Shown one piece after another: positions 35,501 to 43,384 of a DNA stretch of 64,000 nucleotides. The stretch is from the NCBI GenBank assembly GCA_031431475.1, contig JANPDL010000012.1, forward strand, positions 1 through 64,000, given 5' to 3'. The position numbers were made by a program, and so were the translations under genes. This stretch comes from JADCCX01 sp031431475. GTDB lineage: Bacteria > Pseudomonadota > Alphaproteobacteria > Rhizobiales > Beijerinckiaceae. Under the pieces are notes generated by a model. That model worked only from the letters and a program-made list of their open reading frames with translations. It was not told the origin of the DNA and ran no database searches. The stretch's first letter is position 1. Each line of letters starts with the position of its first letter.

Positions 35501-35754
35501 CGGCTGGAGTGGCGCTTGTGCCGCTGATGATCGACGCGGGAGCGCCCGGCAAGGAGATCCTGCATCCGGTCGCTATCACTATCTTCGGCGGCCTCGTCAG
35601 CGCCACGCTGCTCGACACATTCCTGACGCCGGTCCTGTTCCTGCGCTACGGTGAGAGGCCGCTGCAGCGCCTCATTGACAGTGTGCGCGCCGAGCAGAGC
35701 GCAACCAGTGCTGTCCATCCAATGCAGGCCTCAAAACCCGTCGAAGCCTTTTGA
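32599..35754 (+). CDS. Heavy-metal efflux RND permease (CusA/CzcA family)
   Basis: It has 1051 residues, the usual length of a heavy-metal-efflux RND pump, with twelve membrane helices and two large periplasmic loops. The N-terminus has LPVDVFPDLNKPTVTIMSEA, and the fourth helix reads AIGELVDDAVVDVEN, carrying the acidic proton-relay residues. This differs from both CusA and CzcA canonical helix-4 motifs, so metal specificity cannot be assigned. It starts 11 bases after the adaptor. No outer-membrane factor gene follows. Confidence 0.92.
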   Translation: MFNFLVTNSLRNRLLVLALAAVLIVFGAFTVTKLPVDVFPDLNKPTVTIMSEAEGLAPPEVEQLVSFPIETQMNGLPGVTRVRSVSGVGLSIVYVEFDWGTDIYRNRQQIAERLSLIRDRLPATVTPQMGPINSIMGQIVLAAMTAPESVSPMELREIADFVIRPRLLTIPGVAQVIPIGGEVRQYRIAPNPAAMRALGVTQEQVERALTQFGANTGGGFTDQYSREFLIRNIGRTMRLEDLGSITVATVGNRPIYLRQVAEVGFGARLKRGDAGYMGQSSVILSVEKQPDVDTITLTRQVEAALADISATLGRGIKVDNILFRQANFIETSIRNVQTVLIEAAVVVAIILFAFLLNVRTTVISLTAIPVSILGTAVVFWWMGLSINTMTLGGLAIAIGELVDDAVVDVENIFRRLRENREQGNPRSVFDVVVGASQEVRSGIVYATMIIILVFVPLFALTGIEGRLFAPLGKAYIISILMSLVVSITLTPVMAYYMLPSLKRLDHSEGWLVRKLKAGNCLLLGWSFKNPKKLMAGALAGILTAGAVATQLPRAFLPPFNEGSFTINLLFNPGISLAESHRVGLIAERLIMQIPEVRQVGRRTGRAELDEHAEGVHSSEVEVDLKSSSRSKEEIVQDIRTKLAVLPVATNIGQPISHRLDHMLSGVRAQIALKIYGEDLDTLRRVAAEFRDKMATVPGVVDLQIEKQVRIPQLDITVDYERAALFGLQPAAITEALERLSNGRVVSRLVDGNKRFDVVMRLPDSLRTTQALGDMLIETPLGWVPVRQLADVQETDGPNQILRENGKRRIVVLANSDGKTDMAQIVADIRRSVAASQLPQGYFTSFEGTFQAQEEATRTIGLLSAISLAMVFAILYSRYRSTLFALIIMGSVPLALIGSVAALWCSGQPLSVASMIGFITLTGIAARNGILKVSHYINLAIHEGMPFGPEMVMRGSLERLTPVLMTALSAGVALVPLMIDAGAPGKEILHPVAITIFGGLVSATLLDTFLTPVLFLRYGERPLQRLIDSVRAEQSATSAVHPMQASKPVEAF

Positions 35755-35775
35755 TAACTGACAAGGATCAATGAC

Positions 35776-36153
35776 ATGAAACTCAATCGACGTAGACTGG
35801 CTATTGTCCTTGGAGCGCTGATGGTCCCTGCTGCGGCGCAGGCCCACGAGCCGCGCAAGGGACCGAACGGCGGAACACTTGTCGATGCCGGGAGTTATCA
35901 TGTGGAGGTATCCGGTAAGGGAACAGCTTTCGAGGTTTACGTGAGTGATTCCCTGGACCGGCCTCTGAAGGTCAGCGATTTCAAAGCACTGGCAATCATG
36001 GTGATCGATGGCAAGACGCATCGCATCCCCATGGAGCCTGCGGTGGATGGATCGAAGTTCATGGCCGCCGCGCCCGCTACAATCACCAGCGTGCGTGGCG
36101 TCGTGCAACTGACTGACAGTACCGGGAAGACCGCAACGGGCCGGGTCAATTGA
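35776..36153 (+). CDS. Small secreted protein of the RND metal-efflux operon
   Basis: It has 125 residues with a signal peptide ending AQAHE. The mature sequence GPNGGTLVDAGSYHVEVSG and the strands that follow suggest a small beta-barrel or sandwich, a type often encoded next to metal RND systems. It has one His near the start and one in SYHVEV. Its end overlaps a possible extended start of the DUF305 gene. A metal-binding or buffering role in the periplasm is inferred from context. Confidence 0.7.
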   Translation: MKLNRRRLAIVLGALMVPAAAQAHEPRKGPNGGTLVDAGSYHVEVSGKGTAFEVYVSDSLDRPLKVSDFKALAIMVIDGKTHRIPMEPAVDGSKFMAAAPATITSVRGVVQLTDSTGKTATGRVN

Positions 36154-36188
36154 CCTTTGAGCTCGCCGCAACAGAAAGTAAGACAGCC

Positions 36189-36932
36189 ATGAAACGGATC
36201 ATCACAGGCCTTGCATTCGCCGTAGCATTAAGCGGAACGGTCATCGCCCAGCAGAACCACAGCGGCCATGGCCAGCCAGCGCAAACGCAACCACCGACAC
36301 CGCCGGCTGGTCAAGGCATGCAAAACCACCAGATGCACGGCAACATGCCTGCAGACATGAAAAATCGAATGCAAGGCATGCACGGTCAGGCTCTTGCCCC
36401 GTCTGATCCCGCCAGCCAGGCCTTCGCGGCAGCCAACGCCAAGATGCACAAGGACATGGCGATCAAATTCACGGGCAATGCAGACGCTGATTTCGTGCGC
36501 GGCATGATCGCGCATCACCAGGGCGCGGTGGATGTGGCGGAGATCGTCCTGAAATTCGGCAAGGATGATGAGGTTAAGAAGCTCGCAACGGACATCATCG
36601 CTGCGCAGAAAGTGGAAATAGTCCAGATGCAGGCGTGGCTGCAAAAGAATGGAAGTGTCGCGGCTGGCCCGAGAGCTGCAAAAATCGTCGAGGCCTATGA
36701 AGATATCAATACTGAAATGCACAAGGAGATGAACGTCAGTCTCACGGGCAAGGCGGATTTGGATTTCATAATCGGCATGATCCCCCATCACGAGGGCGCA
36801 GTGGAGATGGCAAAGGTTCTCCTGCGCTACGGGAATGATACTGAGCTGCGCAAGCTAGCCGAGGATGTGGTTCGCAGCCAGAGCGCAGAGATCGTCATGA
36901 TGATCGGATGGCTGCGCCGCAACGGCGGGTAA
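36189..36932 (+). CDS. DUF305 family protein with two DUF305 repeats
   Basis: It has 247 residues from ATG 36189, where a signal peptide starts. The mature N-terminus is rich in His, Met and Gln (NHSGHG, MQNHQMHGNM), a typical copper-binding composition. Two DUF305 domains follow, each with a His-His core: FVRGMIAHHQGAVDVAEIV and FIIGMIPHHEGAVEMAKVL. DUF305 proteins are ferritin-like helical proteins frequently found with copper resistance genes. It closes the metal block. Confidence 0.85.
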   Translation: MKRIITGLAFAVALSGTVIAQQNHSGHGQPAQTQPPTPPAGQGMQNHQMHGNMPADMKNRMQGMHGQALAPSDPASQAFAAANAKMHKDMAIKFTGNADADFVRGMIAHHQGAVDVAEIVLKFGKDDEVKKLATDIIAAQKVEIVQMQAWLQKNGSVAAGPRAAKIVEAYEDINTEMHKEMNVSLTGKADLDFIIGMIPHHEGAVEMAKVLLRYGNDTELRKLAEDVVRSQSAEIVMMIGWLRRNGG

Positions 36933-36940
36933 CTGGCGCT

Positions 36941-37285
36941 GTTCAACCTCGCAATCGACTGCAAGCCGCGCGGATGCGATCACGACCTGGATGCATGTGC
37001 CGATTGCCCGAAACGGCGACTGGCTGTTTTCCAGGCGCAGCAATGCAGAAAGCCATTTGACAACGAGGCAATATGTGCATCTCGTCGATTGCTGGATTAC
37101 CATAATCGACCTTGATCCGTTAAACTATTGCATCCACAGTTTGCTCAGGACGAAAGTCGCCGTGGTCTATGATCGCACGGGGCAATCTGCGGGCCTGTCA
37201 GCTTCTATTCGGTCGCACCAAGCTTGAAAGCACCGTTCGATATCTTGGGATCGAGGTAGATGACGCTTTGGCGTTATGGGCTTAG
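36941..37285 (+). pseudogene. Decayed tyrosine recombinase (phage-type integrase), C-terminal remnant
   Basis: Translated pieces match the C-terminus of a common tyrosine recombinase family: RADAITTWMH, then HLTTRQYVHLVDCWI, then HSLLRTKVAVVYDRTG containing the HxxRxTK box, then after a +1 shift near 37176-37182 NLRACQLLFGRTKLESTVRY with the catalytic Tyr, then LGIEVDDALAL and stop TAG at 37283. Another frame break lies near 36950, and the N-terminal catalytic Arg region is gone. It is clearly dead. It marks an old mobile element between the metal block and the nar operon. Start is approximate. Confidence 0.8.
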
Positions 37286-37628
37286 ACCGAGCTTTGAAGC
37301 ACGGTGCCGACGGTTTCTTTCGTCGCTGTGCACCCTTTCTACGGCAAATTGAATGTCAGCATTCGCTTGTTCCCGACTGTAACGGGAATAGTAGACTAAG
37401 GCGAAACAATACCTTTGCCTGGGTACCCGTCAAAGCCATTGTTGCACCAAGAGCGGAGCTTCCGGATTTGAGCTTCAGCGTGAAACATGGGACATCCATT
37501 CTTTCGAACTGATTTGCAGCGCACGGCGTTGGTGCCTCTCTTGTACAAGATTGTAAGTGACCCTTTCATTTGGCTTGATATCGCGACCATTGTCGGGGAT
37601 TACTACCGACAGCAGCCTGAGATTTCCG
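37286..37628. other. Gene-free stretch after the integrase remnant
   Basis: About 340 bases of visibly lower GC than the surroundings, with no ORF that has a ribosome site or known motif. A weak hairpin TTCCCG/CGGGAA (37370-37375 with 37383-37388) is present. It probably is residual mobile-element DNA and may hold the end of the nar transcript. Confidence 0.6.
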
Positions 37629-38300
37629 CTATGTATTTCGGTGGCGGGCGTATCGATTGCTCATCATTCGGTCAGAGCTATGTCTGTTCATTTCACTCCC
37701 CCCGCCAGCATCAAATCCCAATACGGTGTTGATCTTCATCTCTGCTCCCACCAGAGTCTCCAGCGCGATTTCGGTTGATAGATCGCCAGAAAATAACCGC
37801 CAGTTCTCTATGTTGCGCCAGGGCACGGCGACCAGAACGGGCACTTCAAGATCGATGGCATCAGCAATCAATGGCCTGAAACCGCCGCCTTCGCCCTCGC
37901 TCTTGCCGAACTTGTTGATGAGGAGCAAATCGGGCTTTTGAGCCAGCGCCTGTCGGGCCAGTCCCATGCCACGCAGCAACTCGCTGACATCGAGGTGACA
38001 GCCGCGCGCCAACGGGCCGCGGTCCTGGGAAATGCTGATGATCTCGCCGCTGGCAAGTTCCTGCAAAACCATGTCGCAGCGACGACGGCCCGAGCGTGGC
38101 TGATTGTATTGGATAAAGCCCGCGAGCTGTAGACCTTTGCACACAAGCAAGTCTGCGATGCGACCCATCACTGGATCAACGTCACGCCCTTCGCTGTAAA
38201 CAATGGCGGTAATCGGGGTCTTTGGATGAAGGCGCGCGATGTGTGAAGCTCTCTGCGCTGCAGATTTCAGACGGCGGGGCTGGAGTGTGAAATCTGTCAC
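37629..38300 (-). CDS. DUF2478 family protein
   Basis: It has 223 residues. The core TPITAIVYSEGRDVDPVMGRIADLL, LLINKFGKSEGEGGGF and VPVLVAVPWRNIENW matches DUF2478, a family of NTPase-like proteins often near molybdenum-related genes. A canonical Walker A is not present, so nucleotide binding is uncertain. It overlaps the carbonic anhydrase gene by four bases and is the last gene of the nar operon, suggesting a link to molybdenum cofactor or nitrate reductase maturation. Confidence 0.8.
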   Translation of the reverse strand: MTDFTLQPRRLKSAAQRASHIARLHPKTPITAIVYSEGRDVDPVMGRIADLLVCKGLQLAGFIQYNQPRSGRRRCDMVLQELASGEIISISQDRGPLARGCHLDVSELLRGMGLARQALAQKPDLLLINKFGKSEGEGGGFRPLIADAIDLEVPVLVAVPWRNIENWRLFSGDLSTEIALETLVGAEMKINTVLGFDAGGGSEMNRHSSDRMMSNRYARHRNT

Positions 38301-39082
38301 TGGTCAGTCCTGTCATTTGTGGGATGGCTCAAATCCAACGTCGGCATGCAGCAGGGTGGCGAGGCCATGTCCGCAAGTTCAAGACCAGCGAAAGCATGCG
38401 CCGCCTGGCGCCTTCGGGCACTCTGTGCTTCAACCGGTTCGGCCACCCGCTGATCGATTGACAGGAGTACGTCGCGCTCGCTGGCGGAGGACAGATGCGG
38501 CCCCAGATCTCGGATCAGGCCGTCGTGAATAGCGTAGATCCAGCCATGAAGATTGAGCTTCTGGCCACGCGCCCAGGCATTCTCGACGATTGGCGTCGCA
38601 GCCAGTCTGCGCACCTGCATCTCAATGTTGATCTCGCAAAGCCTATCCAGGCACGCATCTTCGTCAGCAATCGCGTCGAAGGTGGTCCGATGCTTCCGAT
38701 AGAGCATTGTTAACGGCTGGAGCCAGTGATCCAGCATTGCCCCACGTTCGCTGACCATCGCGCGCTGCACGCCGCCGCAACCATAGTGACCGCAGACAAT
38801 CACATGAGCGACCTGAAGGTGATCCACTGCATATTCCAGCACAGAGAGGATATTGAGGTCACTGGTGTGGACGATGTTGGCGATGTTGCGGTGGACGAAC
38901 ACTTCACCAGGATCGAGACCCAATACGTCATTGGCTGTCACACGGCTATCAGAGCACCCGATCCATAGGTAGTTGGGTGTTTGCTGCTCTGCCATGCGCC
39001 GGAAAAAGCCAGGATCGTCGCGGGTCTTGGCCTGCACCCAGCCCGCATTCTGGTCAAACAGGTGATCGAGTGAGTGTGACAT
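38297..39082 (-). CDS. Beta-class carbonic anhydrase
   Basis: It has 261 residues; the usual core is about 210, with a C-terminal tail containing a Cys pair (SPPCCMP). Zinc ligands are Cys43 (in GCSDSR, with Asp45-Arg47), His99 and Cys102 (CGHYGCGG). It interconverts CO2 and bicarbonate in the cytosol. It is placed inside the nitrate reductase operon between a Cys-tailed small protein and DUF2478, so it is probably expressed when oxygen is low. Confidence 0.95.
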   Translation of the reverse strand: MSHSLDHLFDQNAGWVQAKTRDDPGFFRRMAEQQTPNYLWIGCSDSRVTANDVLGLDPGEVFVHRNIANIVHTSDLNILSVLEYAVDHLQVAHVIVCGHYGCGGVQRAMVSERGAMLDHWLQPLTMLYRKHRTTFDAIADEDACLDRLCEINIEMQVRRLAATPIVENAWARGQKLNLHGWIYAIHDGLIRDLGPHLSSASERDVLLSIDQRVAEPVEAQSARRRQAAHAFAGLELADMASPPCCMPTLDLSHPTNDRTDQ

Positions 39083-39123
39083 CAGTGGGTCACTTCACGC
39101 CATCGACGACTGAGCCCGCGAGG

Positions 39124-39480
39124 TTATGGGTTATCATGACACTCTCCTCCGCCACCCCCACAAGAACAGCCGGATGCACCGTCAGCAGGTTTATTCGTCT
39201 TTGCATCCCTTGCTATCGACCACGTCAACATCATCGTCAGGCAGGTGACTGCGGGATCGCTCGTGCGTTCCAGCGCCGTCGTCAGCGCCAGCCAGTCTTC
39301 GTCGGAAGCCTTGTTGGCAAATCTCTCGGCCGCGCCGGAGACATACTCACCGATGCTTTCACCATGCGGCGCACGGGCAGTGTTGACCTCCGCAACCAGC
39401 GCTAGATCGCCAAGGTGCATAAGTGCACCTGCGGCAGTAGTCTCATCGCGCAATTCGTTCATGATCGTGCCAAGCAGCAT
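39124..39480 (-). CDS. Small protein with Cys-Gly-rich tail, nar operon
   Basis: It has 118 residues, mostly helical, ending in a tail CSCGGGGGEC followed by His. The tail could bind a metal or form a disulfide. It lies 10 bases after the parvulin gene, so it is translated with the nar genes. No family recognised. A role in metallocentre or chaperone function for nitrate reductase is only inferred from position. Confidence 0.65.
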   Translation of the reverse strand: MLLGTIMNELRDETTAAGALMHLGDLALVAEVNTARAPHGESIGEYVSGAAERFANKASDEDWLALTTALERTSDPAVTCLTMMLTWSIARDAKTNKPADGASGCSCGGGGGECHDNP

Positions 39481-39490
39481 GTCCGTCTCC

Positions 39491-40339
39491 TCACTGCATC
39501 AGGGGAGAAGAGGAGGCCTCAAGGGTGATCCCCTCGATTGCGGCACGGCCCGCAAGTTGGCTGATGTACTGGCGCTGTGCCGTGCGTTGCACGCGTTCCG
39601 CGAGATAACTCTCAATCAATGGCCTCGCGATCTCGAACGGCAACTGCCGCCCCTCGATCTTGCGATCGACCCGGACGATGTGAAGCCCGTAGCGGCTTTC
39701 AACCGGTTCAGGGTGAATACGGCCAGCTTCCATTTTGGAGAGAGCCTTTTCGAACTTACGTACTGTCTGGCCAGGCCCTATCTGGCCAAGGCTGCCGCCA
39801 ACCTGCTTTGATGGGCATGCCGAGTGCTGGCTGGCCAGCGCCTTGAAGCGAGTCGGGTCGTCATGCAAGCTGGCAAGCAACGTGCCGGCGAGCTCTTTTG
39901 CCTGAACCGCATCGCCATCATTCTGACCATTGGGCAGAAGAATATGTGAAACTTGGTAGAGTTCCTGCGAGCGAAAGCGCGGCTGGTTCTGCTGATAGTA
40001 ACGGCGGCAGATTGGCTCATCTGGTTCAGGGGTCAGCACTTCCTGCTCGATGAGGGCCCGCATGCTGGCCTCCTCGTCGGTTTCGCGTCGCCCGTCCTCA
40101 TCGCTGGCCGGATCAGACGAAATGCCAAGGCGCGCTGCCTCCTGAAGCAGAAGTTCCCGGATGACCAGAGCACGAGCAGAAGCCTGCCACGCCTCGATTG
40201 GCTTGGCGGCAGGGTGGTTCTGGGTTTCCCTGGCAATCGCATCGCGGGCAATCTGGACGCCGTTGACACTCACCGTCTTTGGCTTTGCACTGACAGTCGG
40301 CTTGACCGCACAGGCCGCAGTCTCATTTGGCGTGGTCAT
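39491..40339 (-). CDS. Parvulin-type peptidyl-prolyl isomerase (NifM-like) of the nar operon
   Basis: It has 282 residues with an N-terminal helical chaperone part (about 20-115) and a parvulin rotamase domain (about 125-235) containing YQVSHILLPNG, SACPSKQVGGSLGQIGPGQ and ESRYGLHIVRVDRK. No signal peptide is visible, so it acts in the cytosol. PpiC/NifM-like isomerases follow narI in several nitrate reductase operons, for example in Pseudomonas, where they may assist folding of the complex. Confidence 0.88.
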   Translation of the reverse strand: MTTPNETAACAVKPTVSAKPKTVSVNGVQIARDAIARETQNHPAAKPIEAWQASARALVIRELLLQEAARLGISSDPASDEDGRRETDEEASMRALIEQEVLTPEPDEPICRRYYQQNQPRFRSQELYQVSHILLPNGQNDGDAVQAKELAGTLLASLHDDPTRFKALASQHSACPSKQVGGSLGQIGPGQTVRKFEKALSKMEAGRIHPEPVESRYGLHIVRVDRKIEGRQLPFEIARPLIESYLAERVQRTAQRQYISQLAGRAAIEGITLEASSSPLMQ

Positions 40340-40345
40340 GGTGTG

Positions 40346-41077
40346 TCACTCCGCAGGATGGGTTGGTGAACGGGAAGCCCCGCCTGGCGTGAGCGAGCGC
40401 CGCGTGCGGACAACCTGATAGCCCTTGCGACCGAGATACCAGACCGGAGCCGACCAGATATGGACCAGCCGCGAGAAGGGGAAGATCAGGAAGATGGTCA
40501 TGCCCAGAACGAGATGGATCAGATAGGGCCAATCCAGCCCTTGAAGCGTCTTGGCGTCGACCGGTTGGACCGTGACAATGCCCTGCGCCCAATGCGCGAG
40601 GACCAGCATGACCGACCCGTCTGAATGCTTGAACGACAGGGGCAGCGTGAGCAAGCCAAGGCACAGTTGTACCCAGAGGATGCATAGCACAGCCAGATCC
40701 ATGTAGGTCGAGGTTTGCCTGATGCGTGCGTCAAAGAGCCGACGGTGCAAGAGCAGCGTCAGCCCAATGAAGCAGACCAAACCGGCGATCCCGCCCGCTG
40801 AAATTGCTATCAGCTGCTTCTGCTCTACCGTGATGAAGAGGGTGTAGATGAATTTTGGCGTGAGCAGGCCAGCAGCGTGACCGAAGAACAGGAACAATAT
40901 ACCAAAGTGAAAAAGGTTTGATCCCCATGTGAGCTGCTTCTTGCGCAGAAGTTGGCTGGAGCTGGCCCGCCAAGTGTACTGCTCGCGATCAAAGCGGATC
41001 AAGCTGCCGAAGATAAAGGCAGAGAGGCAGACATAAGGGTACCAGACGAAGAGGATGTGGAAAATGACGTCGGTCAT
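40346..41077 (-). CDS. narI: Respiratory nitrate reductase gamma subunit
   Basis: It has 243 residues with five membrane helices, and is the cytochrome b556 subunit that oxidises quinol and passes electrons to NarH. Heme ligands are His57, His67, His188 and His206, one residue shifted from E. coli NarI. It starts 12 bases after narJ. Confidence 0.96.
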   Translation of the reverse strand: MTDVIFHILFVWYPYVCLSAFIFGSLIRFDREQYTWRASSSQLLRKKQLTWGSNLFHFGILFLFFGHAAGLLTPKFIYTLFITVEQKQLIAISAGGIAGLVCFIGLTLLLHRRLFDARIRQTSTYMDLAVLCILWVQLCLGLLTLPLSFKHSDGSVMLVLAHWAQGIVTVQPVDAKTLQGLDWPYLIHLVLGMTIFLIFPFSRLVHIWSAPVWYLGRKGYQVVRTRRSLTPGGASRSPTHPAE

Positions 41078-41089
41078 GGCTCAATCTCC

Positions 41090-41842
41090 TCAGCGTGCCG
41101 AGTTGCCAGTATGGGTGAAGGTTGTGCGCGGACCTGCGCCCGGAACAGGTTCGAGTCCCGGTGCTGGACGACGCGCCTGACGCAGCTTCGAGGACAATGT
41201 ATCCTTGCCACAATCAGCGGCCGCAGCGCCCGGTCCGAACAGAACCTCCTCTTCCGCCCAAGACGCATCGAGTGCTTCAAGGTCATCGGGCTCGGGATCC
41301 GGCTCGGCCAACAGCCGTGCAATCATGGCAGCATCCGGCTGTGCCTTGCTTAGGCTCGATAGTGCGGCGAATACAGCCTCATATGGCGATTGGCGCTTGC
41401 GCAGCCGTTCACGCAGTGCGGCAAAGACATGGGCAGGCTGCCCCACAAGCTCGACCGCTTCCGCTGGCGTGCGTGTCGAGGCGAACTCCAGAAACAGCGG
41501 CAGGAAGTCGGGCAGCTCAGAGATAGTGGGCGTGTAGCCGCCGTCCTCATAGACCTTGATCAGATCGACCATGGCCTGTCCGCGGTCACGGCTTTCGCCA
41601 TGGACATGTTCGAAGAGATGCAGCGACAGGGCGCGAGTGCGGTCGAACAGCAGGATGAAACGCTCCTGCTTGTCTATCAGATCACCATCTGCCAGATCAT
41701 CGATCAGAATGCTGAGCGCCTTGCGGTCTGCTTTTGGCAGAACCGCTTCATGCTCGATGACAGCGCTGAGTTCATCACGTGCAGCCTGCAATTCGGCTGT
41801 TGGATACGACAGTAGGGCAGAGAGAACCTTGAGGGTTTTCAT
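41090..41842 (-). CDS. narJ: Nitrate reductase molybdenum cofactor assembly chaperone
   Basis: It has 250 residues of the NarJ/TorD all-helical chaperone family, with LFEHVHGESRDRGQAM and YEDGGYTPTISELPDFLPLFLEFAS typical of NarJ. It binds apo-NarG until the molybdenum cofactor and FS0 are inserted. The C-terminal 60 residues are charged and disordered-looking. It begins one base after narH. Confidence 0.95.
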   Translation of the reverse strand: MKTLKVLSALLSYPTAELQAARDELSAVIEHEAVLPKADRKALSILIDDLADGDLIDKQERFILLFDRTRALSLHLFEHVHGESRDRGQAMVDLIKVYEDGGYTPTISELPDFLPLFLEFASTRTPAEAVELVGQPAHVFAALRERLRKRQSPYEAVFAALSSLSKAQPDAAMIARLLAEPDPEPDDLEALDASWAEEEVLFGPGAAAADCGKDTLSSKLRQARRPAPGLEPVPGAGPRTTFTHTGNSAR

Positions 41843-41843
41843 G

Positions 41844-43370
41844 TCAGTACGTTCCCACTTTTGGCTTGTCGTTCTTGACCTTCACGCCACCAAAGAGATT
41901 GGCGCTGCTGTTGGACGGCATGCAGCCATCGCCGAAGGAAAAGCCGCAATTGCCGCGCAGCTCATAGGCATCCTCGGTCACCTCACGATGGGCCGTCGGG
42001 ATGACGAAACGATCCTCGTAATTGGCGATGGCCATGATGTGATACATGTTCTCGATCTGGGCCGGGGTGAGCCCGACCCTTTTCGCCACGGCCTCGTCGA
42101 TGACGCCGTCCACGGTCTTGGCGCGCATGTAGGCACGCATGGCCAGCATCCGCTCAAGGCCGCGGGCAACCGGCGCCTCGTCGCCTGCGGTGAGCAGATT
42201 GGCGAGATATTTCAGCGGAATGCGCAGAGACTTCACATCGGGCATTCCGCCGTCGATGCCCATCTTGCCAGCCTCCGCAGCAGCGGTGATTGGCGAGAGC
42301 GGCGGTACGTACCAGACCATCGGCAGCGTGCGGTATTCGGGATGCAGCGGGAACGCGACCTTCCACTCCATCGCCATCTTGTAGATTGGCGACAGGCGTG
42401 CTGCGGCCAGCCATGAGTCCGAGATGCCATCAGCACGGGCCTGCGCGATCACGGCAGGATCCTCAGGATCGAGGAATATCTTCATCTGGGCTTCATAGAG
42501 ATCCTTCTCATCGGGAACGCTCGCCGCTTCCTCGATGCGGTCGGCGTCATAGAGCATGACGCCGAGATAGCGGATGCGGCCGACACAGGTCTCCGAACAC
42601 ACTGTCGGCTGGCCTGCCTCGATGCGCGGATAGCAGAAGATGCATTTTTCGGATTTGCCGGATGACCAGTTGAAATAGATCTTCTTGTAAGGGCAGCCTG
42701 ACACGCACATGCGCCAGCCGCGGCACTTGTCCTGATCGATCAGGACGATGCCATCTTCCTCGCGCTTGTAGATCGCACCGGATGGGCAGGCGGCAGCGCA
42801 GGTCGGATTGAGGCAGTGCTCGCACAGCCTCGGCAGATACATCATGAAAGTGTTTTCGAACTGGCCGTACATCTCCTTCTGGACGCCTTCGAAGTTGGCG
42901 TCCTTCGAGCGCTTGGAGAATTCGCCGCCGAGAATTTCCTCCCAGTTCGGCCCCCACTCGATCTTTTCCATCCGCTCGCCAGTGATCAGTGAGCGCGGGC
43001 GGGCCGTGGGAAAAGCCTCCAGTTCAGGTGCTTTCTGCAGATGCTCGTAGTCGAAGGTGAACGGCTCGTAATAGTCGTCAATCTCGGGCATATCCGGATT
43101 GGCGAAGATGTTCGCCAGAACGCGCCACTTGCCGCCAATGCGCGGCTCTATTTTGCCGTTGGCTTTCCGCCTCCAGCCGCCTTTCCACTTGTTCTGGTTT
43201 TCCCAATCCTTGGGATAACCGATGCCAGGCTTGGTCTCGACGTTGTTGAACCACGCGTATTCCATGCCTTCGCGATTGGTCCAGACGTTCTTGCACGTCA
43301 CCGAGCAGGTGTGGCAGCCGATGCATTTGTCGAGGTTGAGAACCATCGCAATCTGAGCGCGAATTTTCAT
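41844..43370 (-). CDS. narH: Respiratory nitrate reductase beta subunit
   Basis: It has 508 residues carrying four iron-sulfur clusters: Cys16/19/22/26 (CIGCHTCSVTC), CEHCLNPTCAAACP, CRGWRMCVSGCP (Trp in place of one Cys, giving a 3Fe-4S cluster) and CIFCYPRIE-type with CSETC. It carries electrons from NarI to NarG at the inner face of the membrane. The start ATG 43370 matches the E. coli NarH N-terminus; a longer frame from 43388 is less likely. Confidence 0.96.
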   Translation of the reverse strand: MKIRAQIAMVLNLDKCIGCHTCSVTCKNVWTNREGMEYAWFNNVETKPGIGYPKDWENQNKWKGGWRRKANGKIEPRIGGKWRVLANIFANPDMPEIDDYYEPFTFDYEHLQKAPELEAFPTARPRSLITGERMEKIEWGPNWEEILGGEFSKRSKDANFEGVQKEMYGQFENTFMMYLPRLCEHCLNPTCAAACPSGAIYKREEDGIVLIDQDKCRGWRMCVSGCPYKKIYFNWSSGKSEKCIFCYPRIEAGQPTVCSETCVGRIRYLGVMLYDADRIEEAASVPDEKDLYEAQMKIFLDPEDPAVIAQARADGISDSWLAAARLSPIYKMAMEWKVAFPLHPEYRTLPMVWYVPPLSPITAAAEAGKMGIDGGMPDVKSLRIPLKYLANLLTAGDEAPVARGLERMLAMRAYMRAKTVDGVIDEAVAKRVGLTPAQIENMYHIMAIANYEDRFVIPTAHREVTEDAYELRGNCGFSFGDGCMPSNSSANLFGGVKVKNDKPKVGTY

Positions 43371-43384
43371 CGTTCTGTTCCTTC

